A stretch of DNA of 64,000 bases from Streptomyces sp. WP-1 (GTDB lineage: Bacteria > Actinomycetota > Actinomycetes > Streptomycetales > Streptomycetaceae): the NCBI RefSeq assembly GCF_030450125.1, contig NZ_CP123923.1, positions 1 through 64,000 on the forward strand. Direction: 5' to 3'. Position 1 is the first letter of the stretch, and each line of letters begins with the position of its first letter. Under the pieces are notes generated by a model. The model was given only the letters and a program-made list of their open reading frames with translations. It made no database searches and was not told where the DNA came from. Positions 1-7,816 of this stretch are shown in pieces. The position numbers were made by a program, and so were the translations under genes.

Positions 1-408
1 ACCCGGGACAACCGGCTGGGGGACGACCAACCGGCCGGAAACCACAGCCCCAGCCGGCAGGACCCCGCACCACGAACGAAACAGCACCGGCGCCGGTGGT
101 CGAACCGGTGCCGGTGCCGGTGCCGGTGGCCAAGCCGACGAAGACCTCCCCCACACGGCAACCCGACAACACCACAGGCCCTCGCCGAGCACCCCGGCAG
201 GAGTCAGGGAGCAGCCCGGGGCGGCGAGTCAAGGCACCCGCCCCCGCACACGCCGGCCGACACCGCGTCAGCCCCGTCGGCGCGATCTCCGGGACCGGCC
301 GGCCGACGAAGCGGCAGCGGCAGGAGGAGGGCCGGACCGCGCCGGGCCTCCCCGGGACGCCGAAGCAGAGAGGAGCAACGGCGGCTCACGGGAGGGGCGT
401 TCACCGGC
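1..408. other. No gene seen; short CCGGTG repeat
   Basis: No convincing gene is seen. Four perfect tandem copies of the hexamer CCGGTG lie at 105-128. Open frames across the stretch give Pro/Arg-rich translations typical of non-coding high-GC DNA. The 3' end of the monooxygenase gene begins at 409 on the minus strand. Confidence 0.5.
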
Positions 409-1512
409 TCACTGCTCCAGAGCGCGAACGGACTCCTCGGCAGCGGCCGCTCCGCGCGGATGCATGATCCGCTCGTAACCCCGCACCGCCGCGTCGAGAC
501 CGGAGCCTTCCGCCACCGCACCGGCGACAGCCGTGGCGAGATCGGCCGCGTCGATGAGAGCGAGGTTCGCGCCCTGACCCGCCGGAGGCATGAGATGGGC
601 CGCATCACCGAGCAGAGTGACACCCGCAGTGTGCTGCCAGGTGTGGGGACAGGGCAGACGGTAGACGGGCCGGCTCACGAACGGCCCCTCACTCTCACGC
701 AGCACACGGAGCAGATCCTCGTGCCAGCCCGCGAACACCGCCAGGAAATGAACACGAACGGCCTCGGTGTCCGCCAGATCGACACCCACCCGCTCAGCCC
801 AGTCCAGCGGGCACCTGAGACCGATCCAGACACGGACACTCCCGTCACCACCCCGCTGACCGATAAGCAGACGGGTGGGATCACTTGCCTCGGTGGCGAG
901 CATCATGCCGTTGCCGACCATCCCGGCCAACACCGGATACCGCCTGTCCACATCGGTGAACCAGGTCTCGACCAAAGTACTGCCCGTATAGAACGGAACA
1001 GCCCCGGACACGACAGCACGCACCCTCGACCACGCACCATCAGCCCCGACGACAAGGTCATAGTCCTCCACGGCCCCGTCACCGAGCACAAGCCGCGCCC
1101 GCCCACCGGCAACCAGCCCCACCCGCCGGACCGGAGTACCCCACCGCACACCGTCCGCCCCAAGGCCATCGAGCAGCAGATCACGCAGGACCGCCCGGTC
1201 GATCTCCGGACGCGCCGGCTCCCCCGTACCGTCCTCGTGGGCGACCAGAGTGCCCGCATGATCGTACTCGCGCATCTCCTGCCCCTCGGGACGGGACAGG
1301 TCCAGAAAAGCGTCGTACACACCCGCAGTACGCAAAGCCGCCTGCCCGGTGTCCTCATGCAGATCCAGGCTCCCGCCCTGACCACGATGGCCAGCACCGG
1401 CATCACGCTCGAACACGGTGGCACGGATGCCGTGACGACGCAGCACCACAGCACACAACAGACCGCCCAAACCTGCGCCGACGATCGCGATACGAGGGGT
1501 GGGATTCGACAT
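409..1512 (-). CDS. FAD-dependent monooxygenase, TetX-like
   Basis: Predicted 367-residue flavoprotein hydroxylase that would use NAD(P)H and O2 to hydroxylate a small aromatic or polyketide-like substrate in the cytoplasm. The N-terminus carries the FAD Rossmann motif IVGAGLGGLLCAVVLRRHG (about residues 9-27). The late GD motif LLGDAAHLMPPAGQGANLAL lies near residues 294-313. Both are standard for the TetX/PHBH group. The ATG at 1512 is preceded by GAAAGGA on the minus strand. The C-terminus after the GD motif is rather short, so slight truncation is possible. It is followed upstream on the same strand by a broken TetA-like transporter gene, and a TetR gene diverges beyond that, which recalls a drug-inactivation plus efflux arrangement. 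Substrate is unknown. Confidence 0.88.
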   Translation of the reverse strand: MSNPTPRIAIVGAGLGGLLCAVVLRRHGIRATVFERDAGAGHRGQGGSLDLHEDTGQAALRTAGVYDAFLDLSRPEGQEMREYDHAGTLVAHEDGTGEPARPEIDRAVLRDLLLDGLGADGVRWGTPVRRVGLVAGGRARLVLGDGAVEDYDLVVGADGAWSRVRAVVSGAVPFYTGSTLVETWFTDVDRRYPVLAGMVGNGMMLATEASDPTRLLIGQRGGDGSVRVWIGLRCPLDWAERVGVDLADTEAVRVHFLAVFAGWHEDLLRVLRESEGPFVSRPVYRLPCPHTWQHTAGVTLLGDAAHLMPPAGQGANLALIDAADLATAVAGAVAEGSGLDAAVRGYERIMHPRGAAAAEESVRALEQ

Positions 1513-1557
1513 GACAGAAAGTCCTTTCGACGAGAGGAAGCCCGCGGATACGGGCGC

Positions 1558-2527
1558 TTATGCGCTGGCGACTGGTTGGCGGGCAACGCCGGCCCCGGCG
1601 CGAAACAGCAGCGCGGCAGCAGCACAGCGGCAACAACGATCAGGAGGAAGCCGAGGGTGTACGGGGTGGCGTGGCCCCGTGCTCGCATGCAGCCGACCGG
1701 CGAGCAGCGGCGCGGCCATCTGGATCGCAGAGCCGACCGAGGAGATCCCGCCGGCCAGCCGCCCCTGTTCGTCCGCGCCGACCGCATTCGACATCAGCCC
1801 GTCCAGCGCCACGTCACGGCACCCTGACCAGAGACGAACAACAAGGCAGCCACGGCCAGGAGTTGGGGTGCGTCGAGACAGAGCCGGGACCCAGCCGACG
1901 CCGTCCTCGCCGAGCACGCAGAGGTTGTCGACGTAGAAGCAGAACGGGACGGCGATCAGCGCGGTCGTGCAGACCGGCGCGTCCAGGCTGATCCCGGACA
2001 GGACGCAGCCGATCGCGGGGCCGATCGCCATGCCGACTCCGGCCAGGGACCGCACCGAGCAGGCCGTAGCACTTGGTGCGGTCCCTGGCCGGGGTGATGT
2101 CAGCGACGCGGGCGAAGACCGCCGGCATGTCGCCCGCCGCGCGACCCTGCACCGCCCGCGCGGCGACCAGGACCCACAGCGCGCCGCCGACACAGAGCAG
2201 CGCGCAGCCGGCTGCGGCACCGAACGCGCCGCTGACCAGCATCGGGCGCCGCCCGAGCCGGCCGGACAGAGCGCCGAGCGGCAGCGCCACCAGGAAGGCG
2301 CAGTGCGCGTTCACCCACTCCAGCACACCGACCCACAAGGCCGGTGAGCCCTCGTGGACGTACTCGAATGTGACGAACGGCAGGGCCGGGAACACCACGG
2401 TCGTCCCGGGCGAGTCCAGCAGCGTCAGACAGACGACCACCGCCGCCGACGCCCGGCGCGGAGGAGACGTGCGAGAGCCCCTGGCGAGGGCGAGTTCGAG
2501 CGTGTCCTGCACGGCGTCCTCCCGCAC
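1558..2527 (-). pseudogene. TetA-like MFS transporter, frameshifted
   Basis: An MFS drug/proton antiporter of the TCR/Tet type can be read only by switching frames. Frame one (2527 to about 2060) gives a first helix and the loop GALSGRLGRRPMLVSGAFG, then ITPARDRTKCYGLLGA. Frame two continues with GVGMAIGPAIGCVLSGISL and later GADEQGRLAGGISSVGSA, which match the usual Tet-family motifs. A third frame supplies the last helix, near YTLGFLLIVVAAVLLP, and the end returns to frame two with a stop at 1558. At least three shifts are needed, so a functional protein is unlikely unless the reads contain errors. It lies 45 bases upstream of the TetX-like gene on the same strand, so the two were probably co-transcribed. 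Confidence 0.75.
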
Positions 2528-2582
2528 GGCGATGGGCTGGGGGCGACGCCTCCAGAAGCATTTTCCAGAACGAGACTATAAA

Positions 2583-2595
2583 CAGAACTGTTCTG
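2583..2595. promoter_or_regulatory. Candidate TetR operator
   Basis: Perfect inverted repeat CAGAAC-T-GTTCTG (6-1-6) in the AT-richer gap between the divergent MFS/monooxygenase unit and the TetR gene, 27 bases before the TetR start. Position and symmetry fit an autoregulatory operator controlling both directions. Binding by the adjacent TetR is inferred. Confidence 0.55.
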
Positions 2596-2621
2596 ACTTT
2601 ACAACTGGTATGGTTCTCGCC

Positions 2622-3221
2622 ATGGGGACGAACGACCAGCTCGGCGGCCGTCGCGAGCGCAAGAAGGCACAGACCCGCAAGCTGATCGCGGACACGGCCC
2701 TGCGGCTGTTCCTCGAACGCGGCTACGACAACGTCGGCGTACGCGAGGTCGCCCAGGAGGCAGACCTCGCCACCGCGACCCTGTTCGCCCACTTCCCGTC
2801 CAAAGAAGCCCTCGTCTTCGACCAGGACGACGAGCAGGAGCAGATGCTCCTCGCCGCCGTCCGCGAGCGCCCCAGCGGCGTCTCCATCCCCGAGGCGCTG
2901 CGCCGCTGGCTCCTGCGGATGGCCGAAACAGCGCGCACGGAACCCGCACTGGTCCAGTTCCACGCGCTGATCGAGAGCGCCCCCGCCCTGCGGGACTACT
3001 CGGCCAAGATGTGGCTGCGCCACGAACAGGCCCTCGCCGACGTCATCGCCGCCGAGATCGGCCTGCACTCCCCCGACACCGCGTGCGGCCTCGTCGCCCG
3101 CACCGCCCTGGGAATCATCCCCTCCATCCGCTCACTCGACGACGCCGAACAGATCATCGACGTCACATTCCGGTTCATCGAAGCCGGCTGGGCGGCAACC
3201 GCCCAGCCCGCCTCCACATAG
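2622..3221 (+). CDS. TetR family transcriptional regulator
   Basis: A 199-residue TetR repressor. The N-terminal helix-turn-helix spans roughly residues 12-58 (RKKAQTRKLIADTALRLFLE, then VREVAQEADLATATLFAHF with the conserved recognition-helix pattern). The C-terminal part is the usual all-helical ligand domain. I chose the ATG at 2622 over the in-frame ATG at 2610 because it is nearer the family start; longer upstream extensions run through the operator and into the MFS region and are not credible. It is divergent from the TetA/TetX-like pair and is probably its repressor. The inducer is unknown. Confidence 0.9.
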   Translation: MGTNDQLGGRRERKKAQTRKLIADTALRLFLERGYDNVGVREVAQEADLATATLFAHFPSKEALVFDQDDEQEQMLLAAVRERPSGVSIPEALRRWLLRMAETARTEPALVQFHALIESAPALRDYSAKMWLRHEQALADVIAAEIGLHSPDTACGLVARTALGIIPSIRSLDDAEQIIDVTFRFIEAGWAATAQPAST

Positions 3222-3635
3222 CGGTCGCCCGCTCCGCCCACGCACGCTTCTCCGAGACCCGCAGGGACAGGGACGAACACGGCGGCGACGGCGGCACCCC
3301 ACAGCAGTGCATGGACGGCCGGCGCCAGAACAGGCAGTGGAACGCCGGCGGTGACAGCCCCCACCCGACCCACTGCCAGGCCCCGCGCAACGCAGACGAC
3401 CGCCCCGTCGCCCCGGGCGCAGCCCCTGACAACGCGTTCGCCGCCAACTCGCCCGGAGCATCGGCAGATCCGGGCACACCAGCCCTTCGAACGAGCCCTT
3501 TCAACGGCAGTTTCAAATCGGCGAAGGCTCACTCCACTCCCCACCGAACCATCCCCGGACTTCGCGCGTCTTCAAGTGCGCAGACGCGCGCTGACCTCGC
3601 GCGTCGATCCACAGCCGAAGGGGACCCGAAACTTC
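3222..3635. other. Intergenic, possible MFS C-terminal remnant
   Basis: No intact gene. On the minus strand between about 3450 and 3215 a hydrophobic segment (ALLWGAAVAAVFVPVPAGL and neighbours) resembles the last membrane helix of an MFS permease. It has no start or usable frame upstream and is at best a fossil. Confidence 0.3.
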
Positions 3636-4172
3636 ATGAAGCACAAGCTGACCGCCCTGGCCCTGGCAGCCGTCGCCGTCGCCGGCACCGCCGCTGCCGC
3701 CGTCCCCGCCTCCGCCGTCCCCGCCGCGCCGACGCGCTGCCACACCGCCGACCTGAAGGCCGGGTTCGCCACGGGGGGCGACGCCACGCCGGAAATGGGA
3801 CAGACCGAGAAGCAGACGCAGGCGTTCATCTGGTTCACCAACAAGAGCAACCACGCCTGTACCCTGACCGGCTTCGCAGGCGTCGACATGGTCGGGGCCC
3901 AGAAGACCGACGGCACATGGTCCCTCGTGCGCTCCGCCAAGAAGCCCCCGAAGATGACCCTCCAGCAGGGCAGCACGGTCGACTTCAGCATCACGCTGCT
4001 CCCCGTCGCCAAGTCCACCGCGCAGAAGGAGAAGTTCGTCCCGGCGAAGTTCCTCGTCACCCCGCCCGACGAGACGACGCACTTCACCCTGGACTGGCCG
4101 TTCGGCGGCCAGATCCTCAAGCAGGACGGCGCCACCCACCCCGGCACCTACATCAACCCCGTCGGACTCTGA
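3636..4172 (+). CDS. Secreted DUF4232 family protein
   Basis: A 178-residue exported protein. The start at 3636 gives a classic signal peptide: MKHK, then a long Ala/Val core ending in PASAVPA, cleaved near residue 30. The mature part contains CHTADLKAGF and later NHACTLTGFAGVDM, the paired-cysteine layout of DUF4232 domains, a beta-rich family common in Streptomyces lipoproteins and secreted proteins and without assigned biochemical function. A longer in-frame extension upstream is rejected because it would bury the signal peptide. It is monocistronic, with a strong terminator 18 bases after the stop. Confidence 0.88.
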   Translation: MKHKLTALALAAVAVAGTAAAAVPASAVPAAPTRCHTADLKAGFATGGDATPEMGQTEKQTQAFIWFTNKSNHACTLTGFAGVDMVGAQKTDGTWSLVRSAKKPPKMTLQQGSTVDFSITLLPVAKSTAQKEKFVPAKFLVTPPDETTHFTLDWPFGGQILKQDGATHPGTYINPVGL

Positions 4173-4189
4173 CCAACAGCGACAAACCC

Positions 4190-4222
4190 GCAGCCCAGGG
4201 CAGCCTCCGCGCCCTGGGCTGC
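4190..4222 (+). terminator. Intrinsic-type terminator hairpin
   Basis: Perfect 12-base inverted repeat GCAGCCCAGGGC / GCCCTGGGCTGC with a 9-base loop, directly after the DUF4232 gene. There is no long T-tract, which is usual for Streptomyces terminators. Confidence 0.8.
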
Positions 4223-4460
4223 GGCTCTTCACCGGTTCGCGCTCCTGCTGGTCGAGTCGCCGATCTGCACCAAGAGCTGGACACCGCGAACACGGCCCAG
4301 GACGCTCTGGCCACGCAGGCAGAGCGGCAGGAGGCGCCACCGGCTACCGGGCACCGGACAATCGCGACGAGCCCGGGACGGAGCGTCGTGAACGCCAGCG
4401 GCCCGCATGATCCGGCGGACCGCCCGGATCTCCGGGCGGAGACGAGGACGCCGGTATCGC

Positions 4461-4769
4461 GGGCACATCCACCTCGTCAGCCTTCTTGCCGACGAGCGCC
4501 GCGAAGGTCTGACGGAGCGCTTCAACCGCCGAGCGCCACTCGTGCCTGATGTACTGCTCCTCGGCGTCCCGGTAGTGGTCGAGGGCAACGGCGAACTCCG
4601 CGGGCCGACTCCCAACCGGCGCGTCCAGCTCGACCAGGAGCAGACGGCAGCACAGCATCCGCTCAAGGACCGCCACCCAGTTGCTTCGGCTCACCCCATA
4701 CTCGACGCAGCCGCCCCCAGCGCCCCGACCAACGACCGGGCCTGCTGCGACGACATCCTCGGACTCAGA
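4461..4769 (-). pseudogene. Fragment of an unrecognised helical protein
   Basis: A stretch of about 100 codons reads as ordinary protein: WVAVLERMLCCRLLLVEL, then AEFAVALDHYRDAEEQYI and SAVEALRQTFAALVGKK. The open frame around it, on both sides, turns into low-complexity Arg/Ser/Pro sequence. The pattern suggests the end of a helical domain whose other parts are lost. It overlaps the last codons of the LysR gene. I do not recognise the family, and no start codon is evident. Confidence 0.35.
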
Positions 4770-5841
4770 TCTGAGAGCGGTCGAGGTCGGTCCTGTCGTG
4801 GTGTGATTCGTCGCGCCCGCCGAGTGGTCCGGACGCGGGGACCGCGCCGGGCTTGCGTCGGGGAGCCGGCGTTCGGGGAGGGTCGGTCGGGTCGCGCAGG
4901 GGGCGGATGATGATGTCGTCGCTGCTGTGGTCGACCACGCTGAGGGCCTCGGCGTGATCGCGGGCCGCCTGCTGGAGCGCGTCGACCGCCGCCTTGGCCG
5001 CAGTGGCGCCGTCACCGTGGCCGGTGCGCCAGAGCGTCCGCGTGATCTGGCTGCCGGTCACGGGCAGTCCGGTCACCGTGACCTGATCGAGCCGCGCGGC
5101 GAGGTACGAGGGCAGCACCGCCGCTCCGACCTGCCCGGCCAGCATCGCCTGGACGACACTCACGTGGTCGGCAAGATGCTCGACCGACGGCGTGATCCCG
5201 TGGGCGTCGGCGAAGCGGGCGAAGGCGCGGCCTCGCGCGGAGTGGGCCGGGGCGGTGATCCAGGGGCGGCCGGAGAGTTCGGCCGCGGTCGGCGTGCCCC
5301 ACGTGACCGGGACGACCACGCGGTACTCGTCCTCGCTCAGGATCTGCGCGCGCACCGCGGGCGGCAGCGGCACCGCCGTGTCCCGGTCGTCGACGACGAC
5401 CAGGACGTCCAACTCGCCCAGCCGCAGCTGCTGCAGGCCTTCGGGAAGGGAGGTCTCGGTGAGCCTCGGCTCGACGTGCGGGAACCATCGTTCGAGCAGC
5501 CGCAGCGCCAGGACCGCGATCCGCGCGAGCACTGCGGACGGCGCGCCGATCACCACCGGGCCCTGTACGAGGTGGCGGTTCGCGGTGCCCAACTGCTCGG
5601 CGACGGAGGTCAGTTCGTGGGCGATGCGGCCGCCGGTGGCGGCCAGGAGCCGTCCGGCCGCGGTGAGTTCCAGCCGTACGCCCGAGCGGTCCACCAATAC
5701 GAGCCCGGCTTCCCTCTCCAGAGTGGCCAGTTGCTGCGACACCGCCGAGCGCGTGTGGCCGAGGGCCCGGGCCGCCGGGGCGAGCCCGCCGTGTTCCGCT
5801 ATCGCGTGCAGAACCAGCAGGCGCCTGGGATCGAGGTCCAT
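4765..5841 (-). CDS. LysR family transcriptional regulator
   Basis: A 358-residue LysR-type regulator. Its winged helix-turn-helix is at residues 1-60 (MDLDPRRLLVLHAIAEHGGL, ARALGHTRSAVSQQLATLE). The periplasmic-binding-like effector domain runs from about residue 90 to 295, with the strand GELDVLVVVDDRD typical of the fold. The last 45 residues are a low-complexity Pro/Arg tail, so the original stop may have been lost. The ATG at 5841 begins exactly at the HTH; upstream extensions are Arg-rich and rejected. It is divergent from the lipoprotein gene at 6066, a common LysR target arrangement. Confidence 0.88.
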   Translation of the reverse strand: MDLDPRRLLVLHAIAEHGGLAPAARALGHTRSAVSQQLATLEREAGLVLVDRSGVRLELTAAGRLLAATGGRIAHELTSVAEQLGTANRHLVQGPVVIGAPSAVLARIAVLALRLLERWFPHVEPRLTETSLPEGLQQLRLGELDVLVVVDDRDTAVPLPPAVRAQILSEDEYRVVVPVTWGTPTAAELSGRPWITAPAHSARGRAFARFADAHGITPSVEHLADHVSVVQAMLAGQVGAAVLPSYLAARLDQVTVTGLPVTGSQITRTLWRTGHGDGATAAKAAVDALQQAARDHAEALSVVDHSSDDIIIRPLRDPTDPPRTPAPRRKPGAVPASGPLGGRDESHHDRTDLDRSQI

Positions 5842-6065
5842 CCGCCGCCCTCCTTCGCGTCCTTCGTGCCCCCGCGTCCCGGCATCGTGCCACGCGGGTG
5901 CGCCCGGCACCAGCTCTGCTACCAGGGGGTGGAAAGCGCTGCTGTACGAGGGGGCTACCACCCGGGTCCGCGGCTGCCAGACTTGCCCGCGTCCCCAGGG
6001 CTTCGCCGGCAGCCGTCCTGGTCCCGCCCCCGGAAACGGGGGTCCGTACTCCGAGGAGGCCGCAC

Positions 6066-6803
6066 ATGGCACGTACCGTCCCGCCGCGCACACGAACATC
6101 GGCCGCTGTCGTCCTGGCCTCGGCCTGCGCGCTGCTGTCGGCCTGCGGCCCCGCTCACCCCGGGGCCGACGCCCCCGCCACCTCGGCCGCCCAGCACGGC
6201 GCCGCCCAGCACGGCGCCGCCGAGCACGGCGCCGCCGCACAAGGCGGGACAGGCGCACACGGCACTGCCGGCGGCGGCACCTCGTACGTGCTCACCGCTC
6301 CGCAGACCGCGGCCGGATACCCGCAGGGGCAGCCCTCGGCCGACCTGGTGCAGCGGGTGAACAGCGACCTCCAGCAGTCCGCCAAGCGGCTCGACGTGTC
6401 CGGTACGCCGGTGCACGCCTACTACGACGACCGCGCGGACGGCGCGTGGATCTTCTACAGCGGCGTCAACGGCTCCGGCTTCGACCCCGACCGCCTGCAC
6501 GACGCCCTCGACCAGCCCCCGGCCGTCAAGGAGGACGGCGCCGGCGACCGGGTCACCACCAGCGCCGCCGACACCGACCCCGGTCCCCACGGCGGCCGCG
6601 CGATCTGCGACACCTACATGATCGAGAACACGATGCTCGCCACCGCGGCCACCACGTGCTCCTGGTTCACCCCGACCACGGCCGGTGCCGTCACCCTCGT
6701 CATCAAAGGCGACGGCACCAACACCAAGACCGGCTTCACAGCCACCGACGTCGCCCCCGTCATGCGTGCCATCCGCGCCTCGACGGAAAAGCCTCGGCCC
6801 TGA
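6066..6803 (+). CDS. Putative lipoprotein with Gln/His-Ala repeats
   Basis: A 245-residue exported lipoprotein. The N-terminus has RTRTSAA, a hydrophobic core and the lipobox ALLSAC, so Cys would be lipidated and the protein anchored outside the membrane. A spacer of repeated QHGAA units (encoded by the tandem repeat at 6192-6236) follows, then a mixed domain of about 160 residues ending near VMRAIRAS. GAGGAGG lies just before the ATG at 6066 and supports this start. The domain family is not recognised. It is divergent from the LysR gene. Confidence 0.85.
   Translation: MARTVPPRTRTSAAVVLASACALLSACGPAHPGADAPATSAAQHGAAQHGAAEHGAAAQGGTGAHGTAGGGTSYVLTAPQTAAGYPQGQPSADLVQRVNSDLQQSAKRLDVSGTPVHAYYDDRADGAWIFYSGVNGSGFDPDRLHDALDQPPAVKEDGAGDRVTTSAADTDPGPHGGRAICDTYMIENTMLATAATTCSWFTPTTAGAVTLVIKGDGTNTKTGFTATDVAPVMRAIRASTEKPRP
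6192..6236 (+). repeat. 15-bp tandem repeat inside lipoprotein gene
   Basis: Three in-frame copies of CAGCACGGCGCCGCC (the third starts with G) encode the flexible linker after the lipobox. The copy number could vary by slippage without shifting the frame. Confidence 0.8.
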
Positions 6804-6958
6804 CCCCGACGGACCGACGCGACGACCCCCGGCGGCCGCCAACGGGTGGCGGCGGCGTTACCAGCTCAGCTCCACGCGAGCAGGACGCGCGGGTAGCCTA
6901 GGCTCATCGCGCTGGTCGCGGCCATCGACGAGTGGCGCGGCCTGCCCGGCATACCGGC

Positions 6959-7141
6959 TCAGGCAAGGTGCTTCCTGAAGAACCCGACGAACTCGGCGGC
7001 TGCGGACGCCACGTACTGGTCGCGGTCGTACAGGTCGACGTGGGCGGCGCCCTCGACGAGGAACAGCTCGGCGTTGCCGGGGCTGCCGGCCACCGCCTTC
7101 TCGGAGAATCCACGGGTCACCGCCCCGGTGTGCACCCGCAC
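6959..7141 (-). pseudogene. Alpha/beta hydrolase C-terminal remnant
   Basis: About 50 residues match the end of a dienelactone-hydrolase-like alpha/beta hydrolase: FSEKAVAGSPGNAELFLVEG, then AAHVDLYDRDQYV (the catalytic His region) and a closing FVGFFRKHLA. Everything N-terminal, including the nucleophile elbow, is absent. The remnant abuts the MmyB-type fragment, so a deletion fused two unrelated gene ends. Confidence 0.6.
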
Positions 7142-7146
7142 CCCAC

Positions 7147-7584
7147 GCGGTCGCTCGGACAGCTCACCGACACACCCGCCATCGTCTTCGGGCCACGGCT
7201 CGACATCCTCGAGTGGAACCCGCTGGCGGCGCGGTTGCTGCGCGACTTCGCGTCCGTGCCCGAAGCCGAACGCAACTACGCTCGCATGGTCTTCACCGAC
7301 CCCGTGATGCGCGAGATCTGCTCCGAGTGGGAGGACGTGGCTCGCACGTGCCGCGAGGTCCTGAAGATGGAAGCGGTACCAACCCCGCTGATCCAGCTCT
7401 CACGGCTCTCGTGAGCGAACTGTCCGTGTCCGACCAGCAGTTCCGGGTCTGGTAGGCCGAACACCGCGTCACACACCAGGACTTCGGCAGCAAGCGCATC
7501 ACCCACCCCGCCGTCGGCGAACTCACCCTCGACTGGGACACCTTCCGCTACGGCGGCGCACCGGAGCAGCAACTCGTGCCCTGG
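7147..7584 (+). pseudogene. XRE/MmyB-type regulator, C-terminal remnant
   Basis: The effector domain of MmyB-like XRE regulators is recognisable: TPAIVFGPRLDILEWNPLAA, RNYARMVFTDPVMREI and WEDVARTCREVLKMEA. A frameshift near 7385 leads to LVSELSVSDQQFRVW, then an in-frame TAG at 7453-7455, followed in the same frame by AEHRVTHQDFGSKRITHPAV and GELTLDWDTFRYGG. The N-terminal helix-turn-helix is missing. The gene is therefore broken by a 5' deletion, a frameshift and a nonsense codon. These proteins normally regulate a divergent short-chain dehydrogenase, which is not present here. Confidence 0.7.
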
Positions 7585-7816
7585 TCAGCCGATCGACCTG
7601 AACACCACCGCCGCCGACGTTCTCAACGGATCAGCCGCCAGGACGCGTTCGGTCGGTGAACCACGGACTGCTCTCGCTCCGCGACGAAACATCCCGTTAA
7701 CACAAATTTACCTGTAAGAAACGCCACACAGGAGAGCGGCGGCTCCGCGTGGGTCAACTGCGTGTACAGGGCAGCAATCACCCAGGGCAACCTTCTTCGA
7801 CCGGATCGAGGTTCGC

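Noticed and set aside
460..1827. 455-codon plus-strand open frame
   Set aside because: Antisense to the TetX-like gene and MFS remnant; composition is typical of a GC-rich shadow frame.
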